Positions 8,511 to 16,114 of a DNA stretch of 64,000 bases are shown here, in pieces; the stretch's first letter is position 1; every line of letters begins with the position of its first letter. The stretch lies in NCBI RefSeq assembly GCF_000576305.1, contig NZ_BAVZ01000019.1, positions 1 to 64,000 on the forward strand. The letters run 5' to 3'. The DNA is from Paenibacillus pini JCM 16418 (GTDB lineage Bacteria > Bacillota > Bacilli > Paenibacillales > Paenibacillaceae). Under the pieces are notes generated by a model. The model did no database searches. It was not told the origin of the DNA and saw only the letters and a list, made by a program, of their open reading frames with translations. The position numbers and the translations under genes are program-made.

Positions 8511-8543
8511 AAAAGGAACTTTCGATAGCGAAAGTTCCTTTTT
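8511..8543. terminator. Bidirectional terminator between convergent genes
   Basis: AAAAGGAACTTTCG and CGAAAGTTCCTTTT form a 14-bp perfect stem with an ATAG loop; A-run and T-run serve both the GNAT gene and the minus-strand gene ending at 8566. Confidence 0.9.
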
Positions 8544-8565
8544 GGTGTATCAACATACAAAGCTA

Positions 8566-9291
8566 TTATTGAATGGTAACCGGGATTTCAATGGTATAAT
8601 CCTTACTTTCGCCAGATGTATCTATGATATATTTTGCTTGAACACCAATGAGGTATTCCCCTTTAGGCAAAACGGCAATCCGATTATTGCGTAAAAAATC
8701 ATCCGTTGGGGGTTGATTCGTATGCTGTTTCTGCCATTGCCGTAAGTTGTATGTTTGAATTAAGGCCACAGGTAACGTGCTGGAGTATTCATCTTCTGCT
8801 TCGTAGATCTCCTTCTTCATAATCAGGGGTGAGTCTAACTCGCTCTGAAATTCAGTCTTTGTATCCTTGATGTAAAAGCTGATAGGTGCTATACCATGAG
8901 ATATAGTGATTTCAGAGCCACCAGTGTATTCCAGCCGGGCGCTGATATTTAGAGGCTGTCCATAAGCATAGGAAGGACTGGAGGAGTGTATTGATAACTT
9001 GAAGCTCCCCTCATGTTTGGATGCGTGAAGCTTTGTTTTCTGCGGAATACTCTCGGTGTGGTCAATATATAAGGTATTAAATTCTGCATCATAGGCAGTG
9101 GCAGCAGATAATTGATGGGATAGGAACCGCAGTGGAACGTAAGTCGTGTTGTGATATGTAAAGAGTGGTTCTTTATTGAAATCAGCGTCTTTTCCATTAA
9201 TCTGAATCAGGGGATTAAATAAGGTCACATTCACTTGATTGGAGGAATTAGCCTCCTGAGTAGTGGGTACGATCATAAGCGAGAGCAACAT
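8566..9291 (-). CDS. Exported protein with copper-amine-oxidase N-terminal-like (stalk) domain
   Basis: A 241-residue protein from the first ATG. A hydrophobic leader is followed by PLIQINGKDADF, TTYVPLRFLSHQL and YDAEFNTLYI, the copper amine oxidase N-terminal-like domain very common in secreted Paenibacillus proteins. The C-terminal 140 residues are beta-rich, resemble a BsuPI-like proteinase-inhibitor/adhesion fold, and have no catalytic signature. The ATG at 9291 has no ribosome binding site. Eleven codons upstream, ACG at 9324 lies seven bases after GAGGTG and would give the basic n-region of a proper signal peptide, so the true start may be that ACG or an ATG changed by one base. Its function is unknown. 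Confidence 0.7.
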   Translation of the reverse strand: MLLSLMIVPTTQEANSSNQVNVTLFNPLIQINGKDADFNKEPLFTYHNTTYVPLRFLSHQLSAATAYDAEFNTLYIDHTESIPQKTKLHASKHEGSFKLSIHSSSPSYAYGQPLNISARLEYTGGSEITISHGIAPISFYIKDTKTEFQSELDSPLIMKKEIYEAEDEYSSTLPVALIQTYNLRQWQKQHTNQPPTDDFLRNNRIAVLPKGEYLIGVQAKYIIDTSGESKDYTIEIPVTIQ

Positions 9292-9480
9292 AACTACGGT
9301 AACAATTTTAACTGAATTATTCGTGACTCGTCACCTCAACATTCTTAGATTGGTATATATATACATTAATAATGACGTTTTAGTTTTAGATTTGTTACGG
9401 ATTTTTAAAAGGAAGGTTATATCGATGTCTTACCATCTGCTATGATGATGGCAGGCAATATACCTTGGGAGGGATTGGTC

Positions 9481-10149
9481 TTGAGTACAAATACATATCG
9501 TTTGTTATCCATCAATGTTGGTAAACCCGTGACGGTGGAGTATCTAGGTAAGCCTCTGACAACGGGCATTCATAAAAAGCCAGTACAAGAGTCTATACAG
9601 GTCGGATTCACGCAAATGGACGGAGATGCACAGGCAGATTTAAGGTTCCATGGCGGACCCGATAAAGCGATATGTGTATATCCTTATGAACACTATGCTT
9701 ATTGGGAGCAGGAGCTTGGCTTGAAGCTGGACTATGCAGCTTTTGGTGAAAATCTAACGGTTACAGGTTTTCTTGAGCCAGAGGTCTACATCGGTGATGA
9801 GTTTGAAATCGGAGATGTAGTGGTACAGGTAAGTCAGCCTCGATTCCCTTGTTATAAAATATCGAGTAAGCATGGTGTGAAAAACTTCCCAATGCTTATT
9901 CTGAATAATGGATTTAGCGGCTTCTATCTGCGTGTGCTGCAAGAAGGCAGCATGGATATGGCATCACCTATCGTCAGACGTAAGTCTGATCCACAACAGG
10001 TAAGCGTGAGAGCTGTGCTGGAGCAGCTAGCGCTAGGAAGTAAGCAAGCTGATCATGACCAACTAAGACGGATGTTGGCTGTGGATGCTTTGGCAGACAG
10101 CGTCCGGGAAAAGTTTGAGGGCTGGCTCTCGGAGAGTGCCAGCGTATAG
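9481..10149 (+). CDS. MOSC domain protein (YiiM-like)
   Basis: A 222-residue MOSC-domain protein, a family related to the C-terminal domain of Moco sulfurase and often acting on molybdenum-cofactor-linked or N-hydroxylated substrates. The conserved core is visible: QADLRFHGGPDKAI, AFGENLTVTG, IGDEFEIGDVVVQVSQPR and the Cys of PCYKISSKHG. TTG 9481 was taken as start because GGGAGGG lies seven bases upstream; the in-frame ATGs at 9442-9448 have none. The gene is monocistronic. A tie to the Moco-dependent oxidoreductase in the same window is possible but not shown. Confidence 0.85.
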   Translation: MSTNTYRLLSINVGKPVTVEYLGKPLTTGIHKKPVQESIQVGFTQMDGDAQADLRFHGGPDKAICVYPYEHYAYWEQELGLKLDYAAFGENLTVTGFLEPEVYIGDEFEIGDVVVQVSQPRFPCYKISSKHGVKNFPMLILNNGFSGFYLRVLQEGSMDMASPIVRRKSDPQQVSVRAVLEQLALGSKQADHDQLRRMLAVDALADSVREKFEGWLSESASV

Positions 10150-10151
10150 CA

Positions 10152-10182
10152 AAAGGGCCGCCTGATGAGGGCGGCCCTTTGT
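10152..10182. terminator. Terminator between MOSC and RimJ/RimL-like genes
   Basis: AAAGGGCCGCC pairs with GGCGGCCCTTT (11 bp) around a short loop. The T-run is short but both flanks fit a bidirectional terminator. Confidence 0.75.
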
Positions 10183-10217
10183 GATGTATGTATTGATATC
10201 GATGATAGCATCGCTGA

Positions 10218-10766
10218 TCAGCGCATGAGCTTCCATTCGCTCTGTACCATACCATAGATGGCATGATTAACATAACCCTGTGGAAGCAGTTCTGCTTCAC
10301 GAACAATCCCTTCAAGGACAAACCCAAGTCGTTCAGGAATGGCTCGGCTGCGAACATTGCCTGTAGCGCAGCGAATCTCTACACGGTTGAGATCCATCTC
10401 CATGAAAGCGTAATCCACGAGTGCCCGGCAGGCACTACTCATAATGCCTTTGCCATCAAAGCCTTTACCCAGCCAATATCCGATGCTGACGCAGCGGTTA
10501 CGCCAGTCTATTTCGTGAAGACTTATGATACCAGCCATCTCTTCCTGCACCCAAATTCCAGCTGTGATACAGCCATTCTCGGCACCCGTTTTTATAGCGT
10601 TCGTTATGAAGCGTGTCGTATGGTCTATTTCCTTCATGGAGTCAACCCAAGGCAACCATTCACGCAGAATGTCTCTGGAACGATCCGTCAAATGGAATAG
10701 AGGACGTGCATGATGAAGCGCTATGGGTCTAAGCTGAATTTGATCGTCAAGTGCGTAACTGAACAT
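10218..10766 (-). CDS. GNAT family acetyltransferase, RimJ/RimL type
   Basis: A 182-residue GNAT enzyme of the ribosomal-protein serine/alanine acetyltransferase group (Bacillus YdaF-like). Typical elements are ILREWLPWVD near residue 33, GIISLHEIDWRNRCVSIGYWL, the acetyl-CoA loop GKGFDGKGIMSSACRAL and the RVEIRCATGNVRSRAIPERLGF motif. ATG 10766 is preceded by AGAGGTGAC at a good distance. The substrate is unknown; the name reflects the family only. The DUF2164 gene lies 18 bp upstream on the same strand, so the pair is probably one operon. Confidence 0.85.
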   Translation of the reverse strand: MFSYALDDQIQLRPIALHHARPLFHLTDRSRDILREWLPWVDSMKEIDHTTRFITNAIKTGAENGCITAGIWVQEEMAGIISLHEIDWRNRCVSIGYWLGKGFDGKGIMSSACRALVDYAFMEMDLNRVEIRCATGNVRSRAIPERLGFVLEGIVREAELLPQGYVNHAIYGMVQSEWKLMR

Positions 10767-10784
10767 GATAGAATGTCACCTCTA

Positions 10785-11039
10785 TTATCTTGATAGTTTA
10801 ACTTTTTGTTCCAAAGCATAGATGTCATCTTCCAAGGAACCCATTTGGCGGTTTACGAGGTGGCGGCAATCGTCTAGTGCTTGATTATACACGTATGGAG
10901 CGAGCTGTGTCATGAAGAAATGCATAACACCATCTGCGGCAAGTTCGCCGAAATCCTCTCCATGCTCTTCTTTAAAATAATGTTGAATCAGTTGGATCAC
11001 CTGACCCTGCTGCTCTTTAGGTAATTTCATCGTCTTCAT
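10785..11039 (-). CDS. DUF2164 family protein
   Basis: An 84-residue acidic helical protein matching the small DUF2164 family. It has an amphipathic N-terminal helix, HGEDFGELAADGVMHFF in the middle, then LAPYVYNQALDDCRHLV and a final DDIYALEQ helix. Family members are 80-90 residues, so it is full length. No function is known. An AAGGGAAGGG ribosome binding site precedes the ATG, and the gene leads the small operon with the RimJ/RimL-like acetyltransferase. Confidence 0.8.
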   Translation of the reverse strand: MKTMKLPKEQQGQVIQLIQHYFKEEHGEDFGELAADGVMHFFMTQLAPYVYNQALDDCRHLVNRQMGSLEDDIYALEQKVKLSR

Positions 11040-11274
11040 AAGTTAGCCCTTCCCTTCCTGTGATGCCGTTTCTTTCCATGCTACCTTATTTTGTCAAGGT
11101 ACGTCAAAATGAAGTGTTTTTTGTCTCTGCATTGAATTTAAACACCATATATTACCTTTAACCAAAGGCCCATAGTAGGCGGAATCATTGAACTATGTAG
11201 CCATTAAAGGTATATTAATATGAAACACGTGGATACCAATGTATGTAGGCACCCATGATTACAGAAGATATTTT

Positions 11275-12987
11275 ATGGACGAAAGGTTGATTACTGTGGA
11301 GAAACCAAGCACTCCCTCCAATTTTATTAAAAATGTGATTATCGATGACCTGGAATCCGGAAAAGTCCAGCGTATTGTCACTCGCTTTCCTCCGGAGCCG
11401 AACGGGTATTTACATATCGGACATGCCAAAGCCATTTGGATTAATTTCACACTAGCTGATGAGTTTGGTGGACGTACTAACCTTCGCTTTGATGATACGA
11501 ATCCGCTCAAGGAAGATATGGAATATGTGAATTCCATTGAAGAAGATGTGAAATGGCTCGGGTACGAGTGGGAAGAGAAGCGTTTTGCATCAGATTATTT
11601 CGATGAAATGTACAAGCGTGCAGAACTCCTTATTCAAAAGGGGAAAGCTTATGTTGATGATCAAACACCTGATCAAATTCGCGAAACTCGTGGTACGCTA
11701 ACTGAGCCTGGACAAAACAGTCCATATCGTGAACGTAGTATTGAAGAGAATTTGGAGCTGTTCCGTAACATGCGGGCTGGGGAATATCCAAACGGAGCGA
11801 AGGTGCTTCGTGCCAAAATTGATATGGCATCACCAAACATTAATTTACGTGATCCAATCCTATACCGTATTGCTAGGGCTACACATCATAATACGGGCGA
11901 CAAATGGTGCATCTATCCAATGTACGCTTTTGCGCATCCGCTTGAAGATGCGATCGAAGGAGTAACGCACTCCCTTTGTTCGCTTGAATTCGAAGATCAA
12001 CGTCCATTCTATGACTGGGTTGTATCGGAGTGTGAGATGGAAAGTACTCCACATCAATATGAATTTGGTCGTTTGAATCTAGCCCAGACGCTAACAAGTA
12101 AGCGTAAGCTGAAGCAGCTCGTAGATGAGAATGTCGTTGATGGCTGGGATGATCCGCGGATGCCGACTATTTCGGGACTTCGTCGTCGTGGATATACCCC
12201 TGAAGCTCTTCGTAGTTTCATCTATGAGGTAGGGATTTCCAAGGCCCAAGGGTTGGTTGATCTGCAAATGTTGGAGCATTTCATCCGTGAGGATTTGAAG
12301 TTGAAGGCACCTCGCACCATGGCGGTTCTACGCCCACTTAAAGTGGTCATTACTAACTATCCTGAGGGAGAAGTTGAATGGCTGGAAGCGGAGAATAACT
12401 CCGAGAATGAGGAAATGGGTAGTCGTCAAATTCCATTCTCCCGTGAGATTTATATTGAGCAAGATGATTTCATGGAGAATCCACCGAATAAATATTTCCG
12501 GTTGTTCCCGGGTAATGAAGTGCGCTTGAAGCATGCCTATTTCATCAAATGTAATGAATTTATTAAAGATGAAGATGGCAATGTAACGGAAATTCATTGT
12601 ACGTATGATCCCAAAACCAAGAGCGGCACAGGTTTCACTGAGCGTAAGGTGAAGGGGACCATTCACTGGATCGAAGCTACACAAGCTGTTCCTGCGGAAT
12701 TCCGACTCTACGAGCCGCTGATTAATGCAGAGGAGCCTGAGGAAGAGGGAGCAGAGCAAGCTGAAGATGCTGTGGAGAAAACATTCATGGATCAGCTGAA
12801 TCCGAACTCTCTGGAAATTCTGAACGGATATGTGGAAGCTGGCATGAAGACGGCTGAACCCCAGGATAAATTTCAATTTTTCCGTCATGGTTATTTTAAC
12901 GTGGATACGAAGTATTCTAAGCCAGGGCATCCTGTCTTTAACTTGATTGTTTCCATGAAAAGCTCTTTCCGAATGCCAAAAGCTTAA
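11275..12987 (+). CDS. glnS: Glutaminyl-tRNA synthetase
   Basis: A class I aminoacyl-tRNA synthetase of about 570 residues charging tRNA-Gln directly. The HIGH region reads FPPEPNGYLHIGHAKA. FDDTNPLKED, the D-R-A-T-H-H recognition segment, and YEFGRLN follow. The KMSKS-loop equivalent is TSKRKLKQL, as in other GlnRS. The C-terminal half is the two-barrel anticodon-binding domain (PRTMAVLRPLKVVITN). The start is uncertain: ATG 11275 has only AGAAG upstream, while TTG 11287 or GTG 11296, after GAAAGG, would give a start closer to homologues. Many Firmicutes instead use GatCAB with GltX, so direct charging is a lineage trait. No T-box is visible in the 235-bp leader. Confidence 0.93.
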   Translation: MDERLITVEKPSTPSNFIKNVIIDDLESGKVQRIVTRFPPEPNGYLHIGHAKAIWINFTLADEFGGRTNLRFDDTNPLKEDMEYVNSIEEDVKWLGYEWEEKRFASDYFDEMYKRAELLIQKGKAYVDDQTPDQIRETRGTLTEPGQNSPYRERSIEENLELFRNMRAGEYPNGAKVLRAKIDMASPNINLRDPILYRIARATHHNTGDKWCIYPMYAFAHPLEDAIEGVTHSLCSLEFEDQRPFYDWVVSECEMESTPHQYEFGRLNLAQTLTSKRKLKQLVDENVVDGWDDPRMPTISGLRRRGYTPEALRSFIYEVGISKAQGLVDLQMLEHFIREDLKLKAPRTMAVLRPLKVVITNYPEGEVEWLEAENNSENEEMGSRQIPFSREIYIEQDDFMENPPNKYFRLFPGNEVRLKHAYFIKCNEFIKDEDGNVTEIHCTYDPKTKSGTGFTERKVKGTIHWIEATQAVPAEFRLYEPLINAEEPEEEGAEQAEDAVEKTFMDQLNPNSLEILNGYVEAGMKTAEPQDKFQFFRHGYFNVDTKYSKPGHPVFNLIVSMKSSFRMPKA

Positions 12988-12994
12988 TGATTAA

Positions 12995-13034
12995 AAAAAC
13001 AGCCAACAGATAGGATCTGTTGGCTGTTTTTAAT
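12995..13034. terminator. Terminator after glnS
   Basis: AAAAACAGCCAACAGA pairs with TCTGTTGGCTGTTTTT (16 bp) around TAGGA. The A- and T-runs serve both glnS and the minus-strand MFS gene ending at 13061. Confidence 0.9.
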
Positions 13035-13060
13035 TTTACCTATAGAAGCCGTACCTCGAT

Positions 13061-14299
13061 TTATTTCATGGAATCGGTATCTTCTTCAATGTGTTTATCA
13101 ATGGAAGGTTGTTTATATCCCTGTACTCGTATCCAGTACCACATGAGTCCAAAGCCTGCTGCTCCCATAAGCGACAGCGTCACGCCTATTCGATACATCG
13201 CTTCTCCTCCGAAGTTCTGAAACAACCAGCCTCCAGCAAGGCTTCCCACAACACCCGAGATGCCGCTCCATGTTAGTGTATACACGGCTTGGCCTGAAGA
13301 TATGTAAGGGGCAGGCATTAGCATCCGCACGACCTGAGTACCCACATAGAAATATCCCCCAAAGGTGATACATTGCAATATCTGAATCAAAGCAACCTCT
13401 ATGGGGTGAGTGGCTGCTGCCATCAGCGTCCAGCGGAGACTAAAGAGCACACTGACTAGAGCAAGACAACCGATCAGCGTAGAGAGCTTTCGTTTGATAA
13501 ATTTATCAAACAGAATGAATACGGCGATTTCTAAGAAAGAGGAGAGAAAGACGGCTAGACCGACGATAGTCTTGGAACCGCCAAGCTCCGTAATATAGAG
13601 CGACATAAACGTATTATTCATGACATTAGGTACAGATACGATCATGCCAAGAACAATAAAGGCAACAAAGTATAGATTGGTTACAAGCCTACCGAACCCC
13701 CGAAGACGAACGGGTGGACTTTCAGCAGATCGTTTGAGCGTGGGCATAAGGAGAACCGCAGCAATAGCCAGAAACAGAATACCTGTGAAAAGGAATGATA
13801 GTCTGGAAATCCCTATTTTATCAATAATAAGGCCCGCTGCAATGGCTGTAACAGCCCATCCAATAGATCCCCACAGACGAAATGAGCTAAATTGGTGTTT
13901 GGTATCCGTAATATATCCCAAGATCAAACTGTTGCTTTGCGAGAACATCGGACTTTGGAAGAAAAAGAACAAAATCATCGTTAAATACACCGTATTATAA
14001 GTACTCGCATGAAATACAAATTGGATTAACAGTAGCGTACCTGCCATCATCATCAGCAAAATGCGTTTTGTATTGTGCAGACGGTCGCTCCAAAAGGCCC
14101 AGAACGGATTGGCAAACAACGAAATGAAGGGTCCGAGTGCCATTAGGCTACCGATCTCGAGTTTGTTCATTCCTGCATCCTGGAGGTATAATTGAAAAAA
14201 GCTGGTGAAGATCACCATAGTTCCGTAGATTAAGAAGTTAAACGCTTTAAGCGACGTTAAGGATGGCTTAGGTTTTAAATTATTCTGCACGTTGGACAT
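13061..14299 (-). CDS. MFS transporter (LacY/phenylpropionate-transporter-like, YwbF-type)
   Basis: A 412-residue major facilitator with twelve predicted membrane segments. The N-terminus LKAFNFLIYGTMVIFTSFFQ, the motif NPFWAFWSDRLHNTKR after helix 2 and the polar central loop PTLKRSAESPPVR place it in the MFS_1_like group, which includes the 3-phenylpropionate and galactoside permeases and B. subtilis YwbF. The substrate is unknown. GGAAAGGA lies almost directly on ATG 14299; GTG three codons further in would have normal spacing, so the start may be slightly downstream. It is divergent from mobA and monocistronic. Confidence 0.82.
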   Translation of the reverse strand: MSNVQNNLKPKPSLTSLKAFNFLIYGTMVIFTSFFQLYLQDAGMNKLEIGSLMALGPFISLFANPFWAFWSDRLHNTKRILLMMMAGTLLLIQFVFHASTYNTVYLTMILFFFFQSPMFSQSNSLILGYITDTKHQFSSFRLWGSIGWAVTAIAAGLIIDKIGISRLSFLFTGILFLAIAAVLLMPTLKRSAESPPVRLRGFGRLVTNLYFVAFIVLGMIVSVPNVMNNTFMSLYITELGGSKTIVGLAVFLSSFLEIAVFILFDKFIKRKLSTLIGCLALVSVLFSLRWTLMAAATHPIEVALIQILQCITFGGYFYVGTQVVRMLMPAPYISSGQAVYTLTWSGISGVVGSLAGGWLFQNFGGEAMYRIGVTLSLMGAAGFGLMWYWIRVQGYKQPSIDKHIEEDTDSMK

Positions 14300-14485
14300 T
14301 CCTTTCCGACCGAATGCAAATCGGGCAGTGGGCGTTCGAAATCTGCCAATCTCACTTTATCATTTGTTGAAAAGGGATACAAACCAACTTTTTATAATTT
14401 TACCACAATAAAGATTAATAAACTTTAATTGTAAATTAATAAAGTAGATACTTACGATTTGTATGCAGTAATAAAGGAGGATCGA

Positions 14486-15115
14486 ATGATGTTTGAGATC
14501 ACAGGTGGTATTTTAGCTGGAGGACGTTCTAGCAGGATGGGCTCTAACAAGGCCTTACTAGAAATAGAAGGCATTACGGTTATTGAAAGAATAACGAAAC
14601 AGCTCTCCCCAGTTGTATCAGAAATGATGATTTCAGCCAATGAGAAGCAGGATTACCTTTTCCTTGGCAAGGTTATTGTACAGGATTCGTATCCAGGAAA
14701 AGGACCGCTAGCTGGTGTTCACTCGCTCCTTGCTGCTGCAAATACACCGTGGTGCATCGTTTGTGCCTGCGATATGCCATTTGTGACCACCGATATCTTC
14801 CGGGTGTTGGTAGATGCAGCTTCTTTAGTTAGTGGAGGGCTGCAGACGGACAGAGTGCAGGCTATACTGCCGATTACAGGAGGAAGAATACAACCTTTGC
14901 TCGCGGCCTATCATCGTAGTGCGTTCCCTTCTTTAGAGCAGATGCTTCAGGCAGATAAACTTCGAATGACGGATTGGCTAGATCATCTGCGTGTCCGTTA
15001 TTTGACAGAAGAAGAGCTAACGCAACAATCGAGAGTAGATGCAAATCAAGCCCTGTTTAATATGAATAATCCTGAAGAATATAAGCATGCGAAGCAGGAC
15101 TCGGGAGCATCTTGA
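14486..15115 (+). CDS. mobA: Molybdenum cofactor guanylyltransferase
   Basis: A nucleotidyltransferase of about 209 residues that transfers GMP to molybdopterin to make the guanine-dinucleotide form used by DMSO-reductase-family enzymes. The GTP-binding signature LAGGRSSRMGSNKALL lies at the N-terminus. DSYPGKGPLAGVHSLL and the metal-binding CACDMPFVTTD follow, and ILPITGGRIQPLLAAYHR closes the domain. AAAGGAGG at 14473-14480 suits ATG 14486 or ATG 14489. The gene supports cofactor supply for the molybdopterin oxidoreductase at 4435; the torD-like gene comes next, 187 bp later behind its own FNR-type box. Confidence 0.9.
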   Translation: MMFEITGGILAGGRSSRMGSNKALLEIEGITVIERITKQLSPVVSEMMISANEKQDYLFLGKVIVQDSYPGKGPLAGVHSLLAAANTPWCIVCACDMPFVTTDIFRVLVDAASLVSGGLQTDRVQAILPITGGRIQPLLAAYHRSAFPSLEQMLQADKLRMTDWLDHLRVRYLTEEELTQQSRVDANQALFNMNNPEEYKHAKQDSGAS

Positions 15116-15178
15116 AACGTTGTGTTTACAATAGTAGCAACAATTAAATATGTAAAAAAGGTATTTTCCGTTAATTAA

Positions 15179-15194
15179 TGTGAATTATATCACA
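15179..15194. promoter_or_regulatory. FNR/CRP-type box upstream of the torD-like gene
   Basis: TGTGA-N6-TCACA with ATTATA as spacer, the same half-site pattern as the two boxes in front of the formate transporter. It lies about 110 bp before the torD-like start. A TATACA at 15227-15232 could be the -10, but the distance is then not exactly class II. Confidence 0.6.
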
Positions 15195-15302
15195 TGATTA
15201 TGAAATGACTTCATGTAAGGTTAGTTTATACAAATTTTAAAGTAATGATTACAGGATTACTCGAACGAGCTGAGTTTATTATATACAAGGGAGGGTTCAT
15301 CT

Positions 15303-15989
15303 ATGATGACGATGACCGCACAATCAGTACATGAATCTGCGGAGGGTGTACGCTGGCTTCAAGGAAGAGGGTGGATGTATCAACTATTAATTGATTTTTT
15401 GGAGAATCCACCAAGCTTATCTCAAATGATGCAGTGGCAATTGCATATTGTTCGTAGGGAAGAGGTTGTACTGACCGAGAGCGTAGGACAGCTAAAGGCT
15501 TATATAGGAGGGCTGAAACCCGTCCAACTTTTGAACCTTTGTAGTGAGGAGACAGCGGAGTATCATCGGCTATTTGACAGTATGGATGCTGTTCTCCCTT
15601 GTGTTTGCGAAAGCGTATATCGTGAGGAAGACCACGGAAGTATGCTGAGCTGTATTCAGCAGATTAGGAAGGCTTACGCTGATTGCGGAATCGTATTCAA
15701 TAAGCTGGATCATGAAAAGGATGATCATATCACTTTAGAACTTGAATTCATGGCTGTCATGGGCGAACGTGCTCAGGATTCTAGTAGGTTTGCAGACCAT
15801 AGACTAGTATGGGTGGATCACCAAATTGATTTCCTCGAAAATCACCTTATGAAATGGACGCCACAGCTGGCAAATGAAATGCAGCAACTTGCTCAGACAC
15901 CGCTCTATACAGGGCTTGCCCGTATTCTGAAAGAGTTCATACCTTATGATCTGAACATGCTTCGCGAATGGAGAAAAGAATTGGCGTAG
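15303..15989 (+). CDS. TorD/DmsD-family molecular chaperone
   Basis: A 228-residue, mainly alpha-helical protein of the TorD family, cytoplasmic chaperones that bind apo-molybdoenzymes and help insert the molybdenum cofactor. Visible hallmarks are the early R-x-W-x-Y-x-L-L helix (GRGWMYQLLIDFL), an EYHRLFDS segment, the acidic LELEFMAVMGE helix and a late DHQIDFLENHLMKW helix. ATG 15303 has AAGGGAGGG seven bases upstream. Its natural client in this window is the molybdopterin oxidoreductase at 4435, though that gene is 9 kb away. A CRP/FNR-type box upstream suggests anaerobic expression. Confidence 0.8.
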   Translation: MMTMTAQSVHESAEGVRWLQGRGWMYQLLIDFLENPPSLSQMMQWQLHIVRREEVVLTESVGQLKAYIGGLKPVQLLNLCSEETAEYHRLFDSMDAVLPCVCESVYREEDHGSMLSCIQQIRKAYADCGIVFNKLDHEKDDHITLELEFMAVMGERAQDSSRFADHRLVWVDHQIDFLENHLMKWTPQLANEMQQLAQTPLYTGLARILKEFIPYDLNMLREWRKELA

Positions 15990-16033
15990 CTTTGCATAAG
16001 TGCAGCAGGAATAGCATGCATATTGTCCACATA

Positions 16034-16076
16034 AAAAGGACGTGTCACTTTCCCGAAGGAAAGGACACGTCCTTTT
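16034..16076. terminator. Bidirectional terminator between torD-like and RND genes
   Basis: AAAAGGACGTGTC / GACACGTCCTTTT outer stem with an inner CTTTCC-CGAA-GGAAAG stem; T-runs on both strands. Confidence 0.9.
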
Positions 16077-16114
16077 ATAATAGCAATGTTGAACCATTAG
16101 GCTAGGCTAAATGA

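Noticed and set aside
11040..11274. T-box leader before glnS
   Set aside because: No AGGGTGGNACCGCG-like T-box sequence or terminator is present.
12328..12930. 200-codon minus-strand frame inside glnS
   Set aside because: Antisense to conserved GlnRS anticodon-domain sequence; no ribosome binding site or family resemblance.
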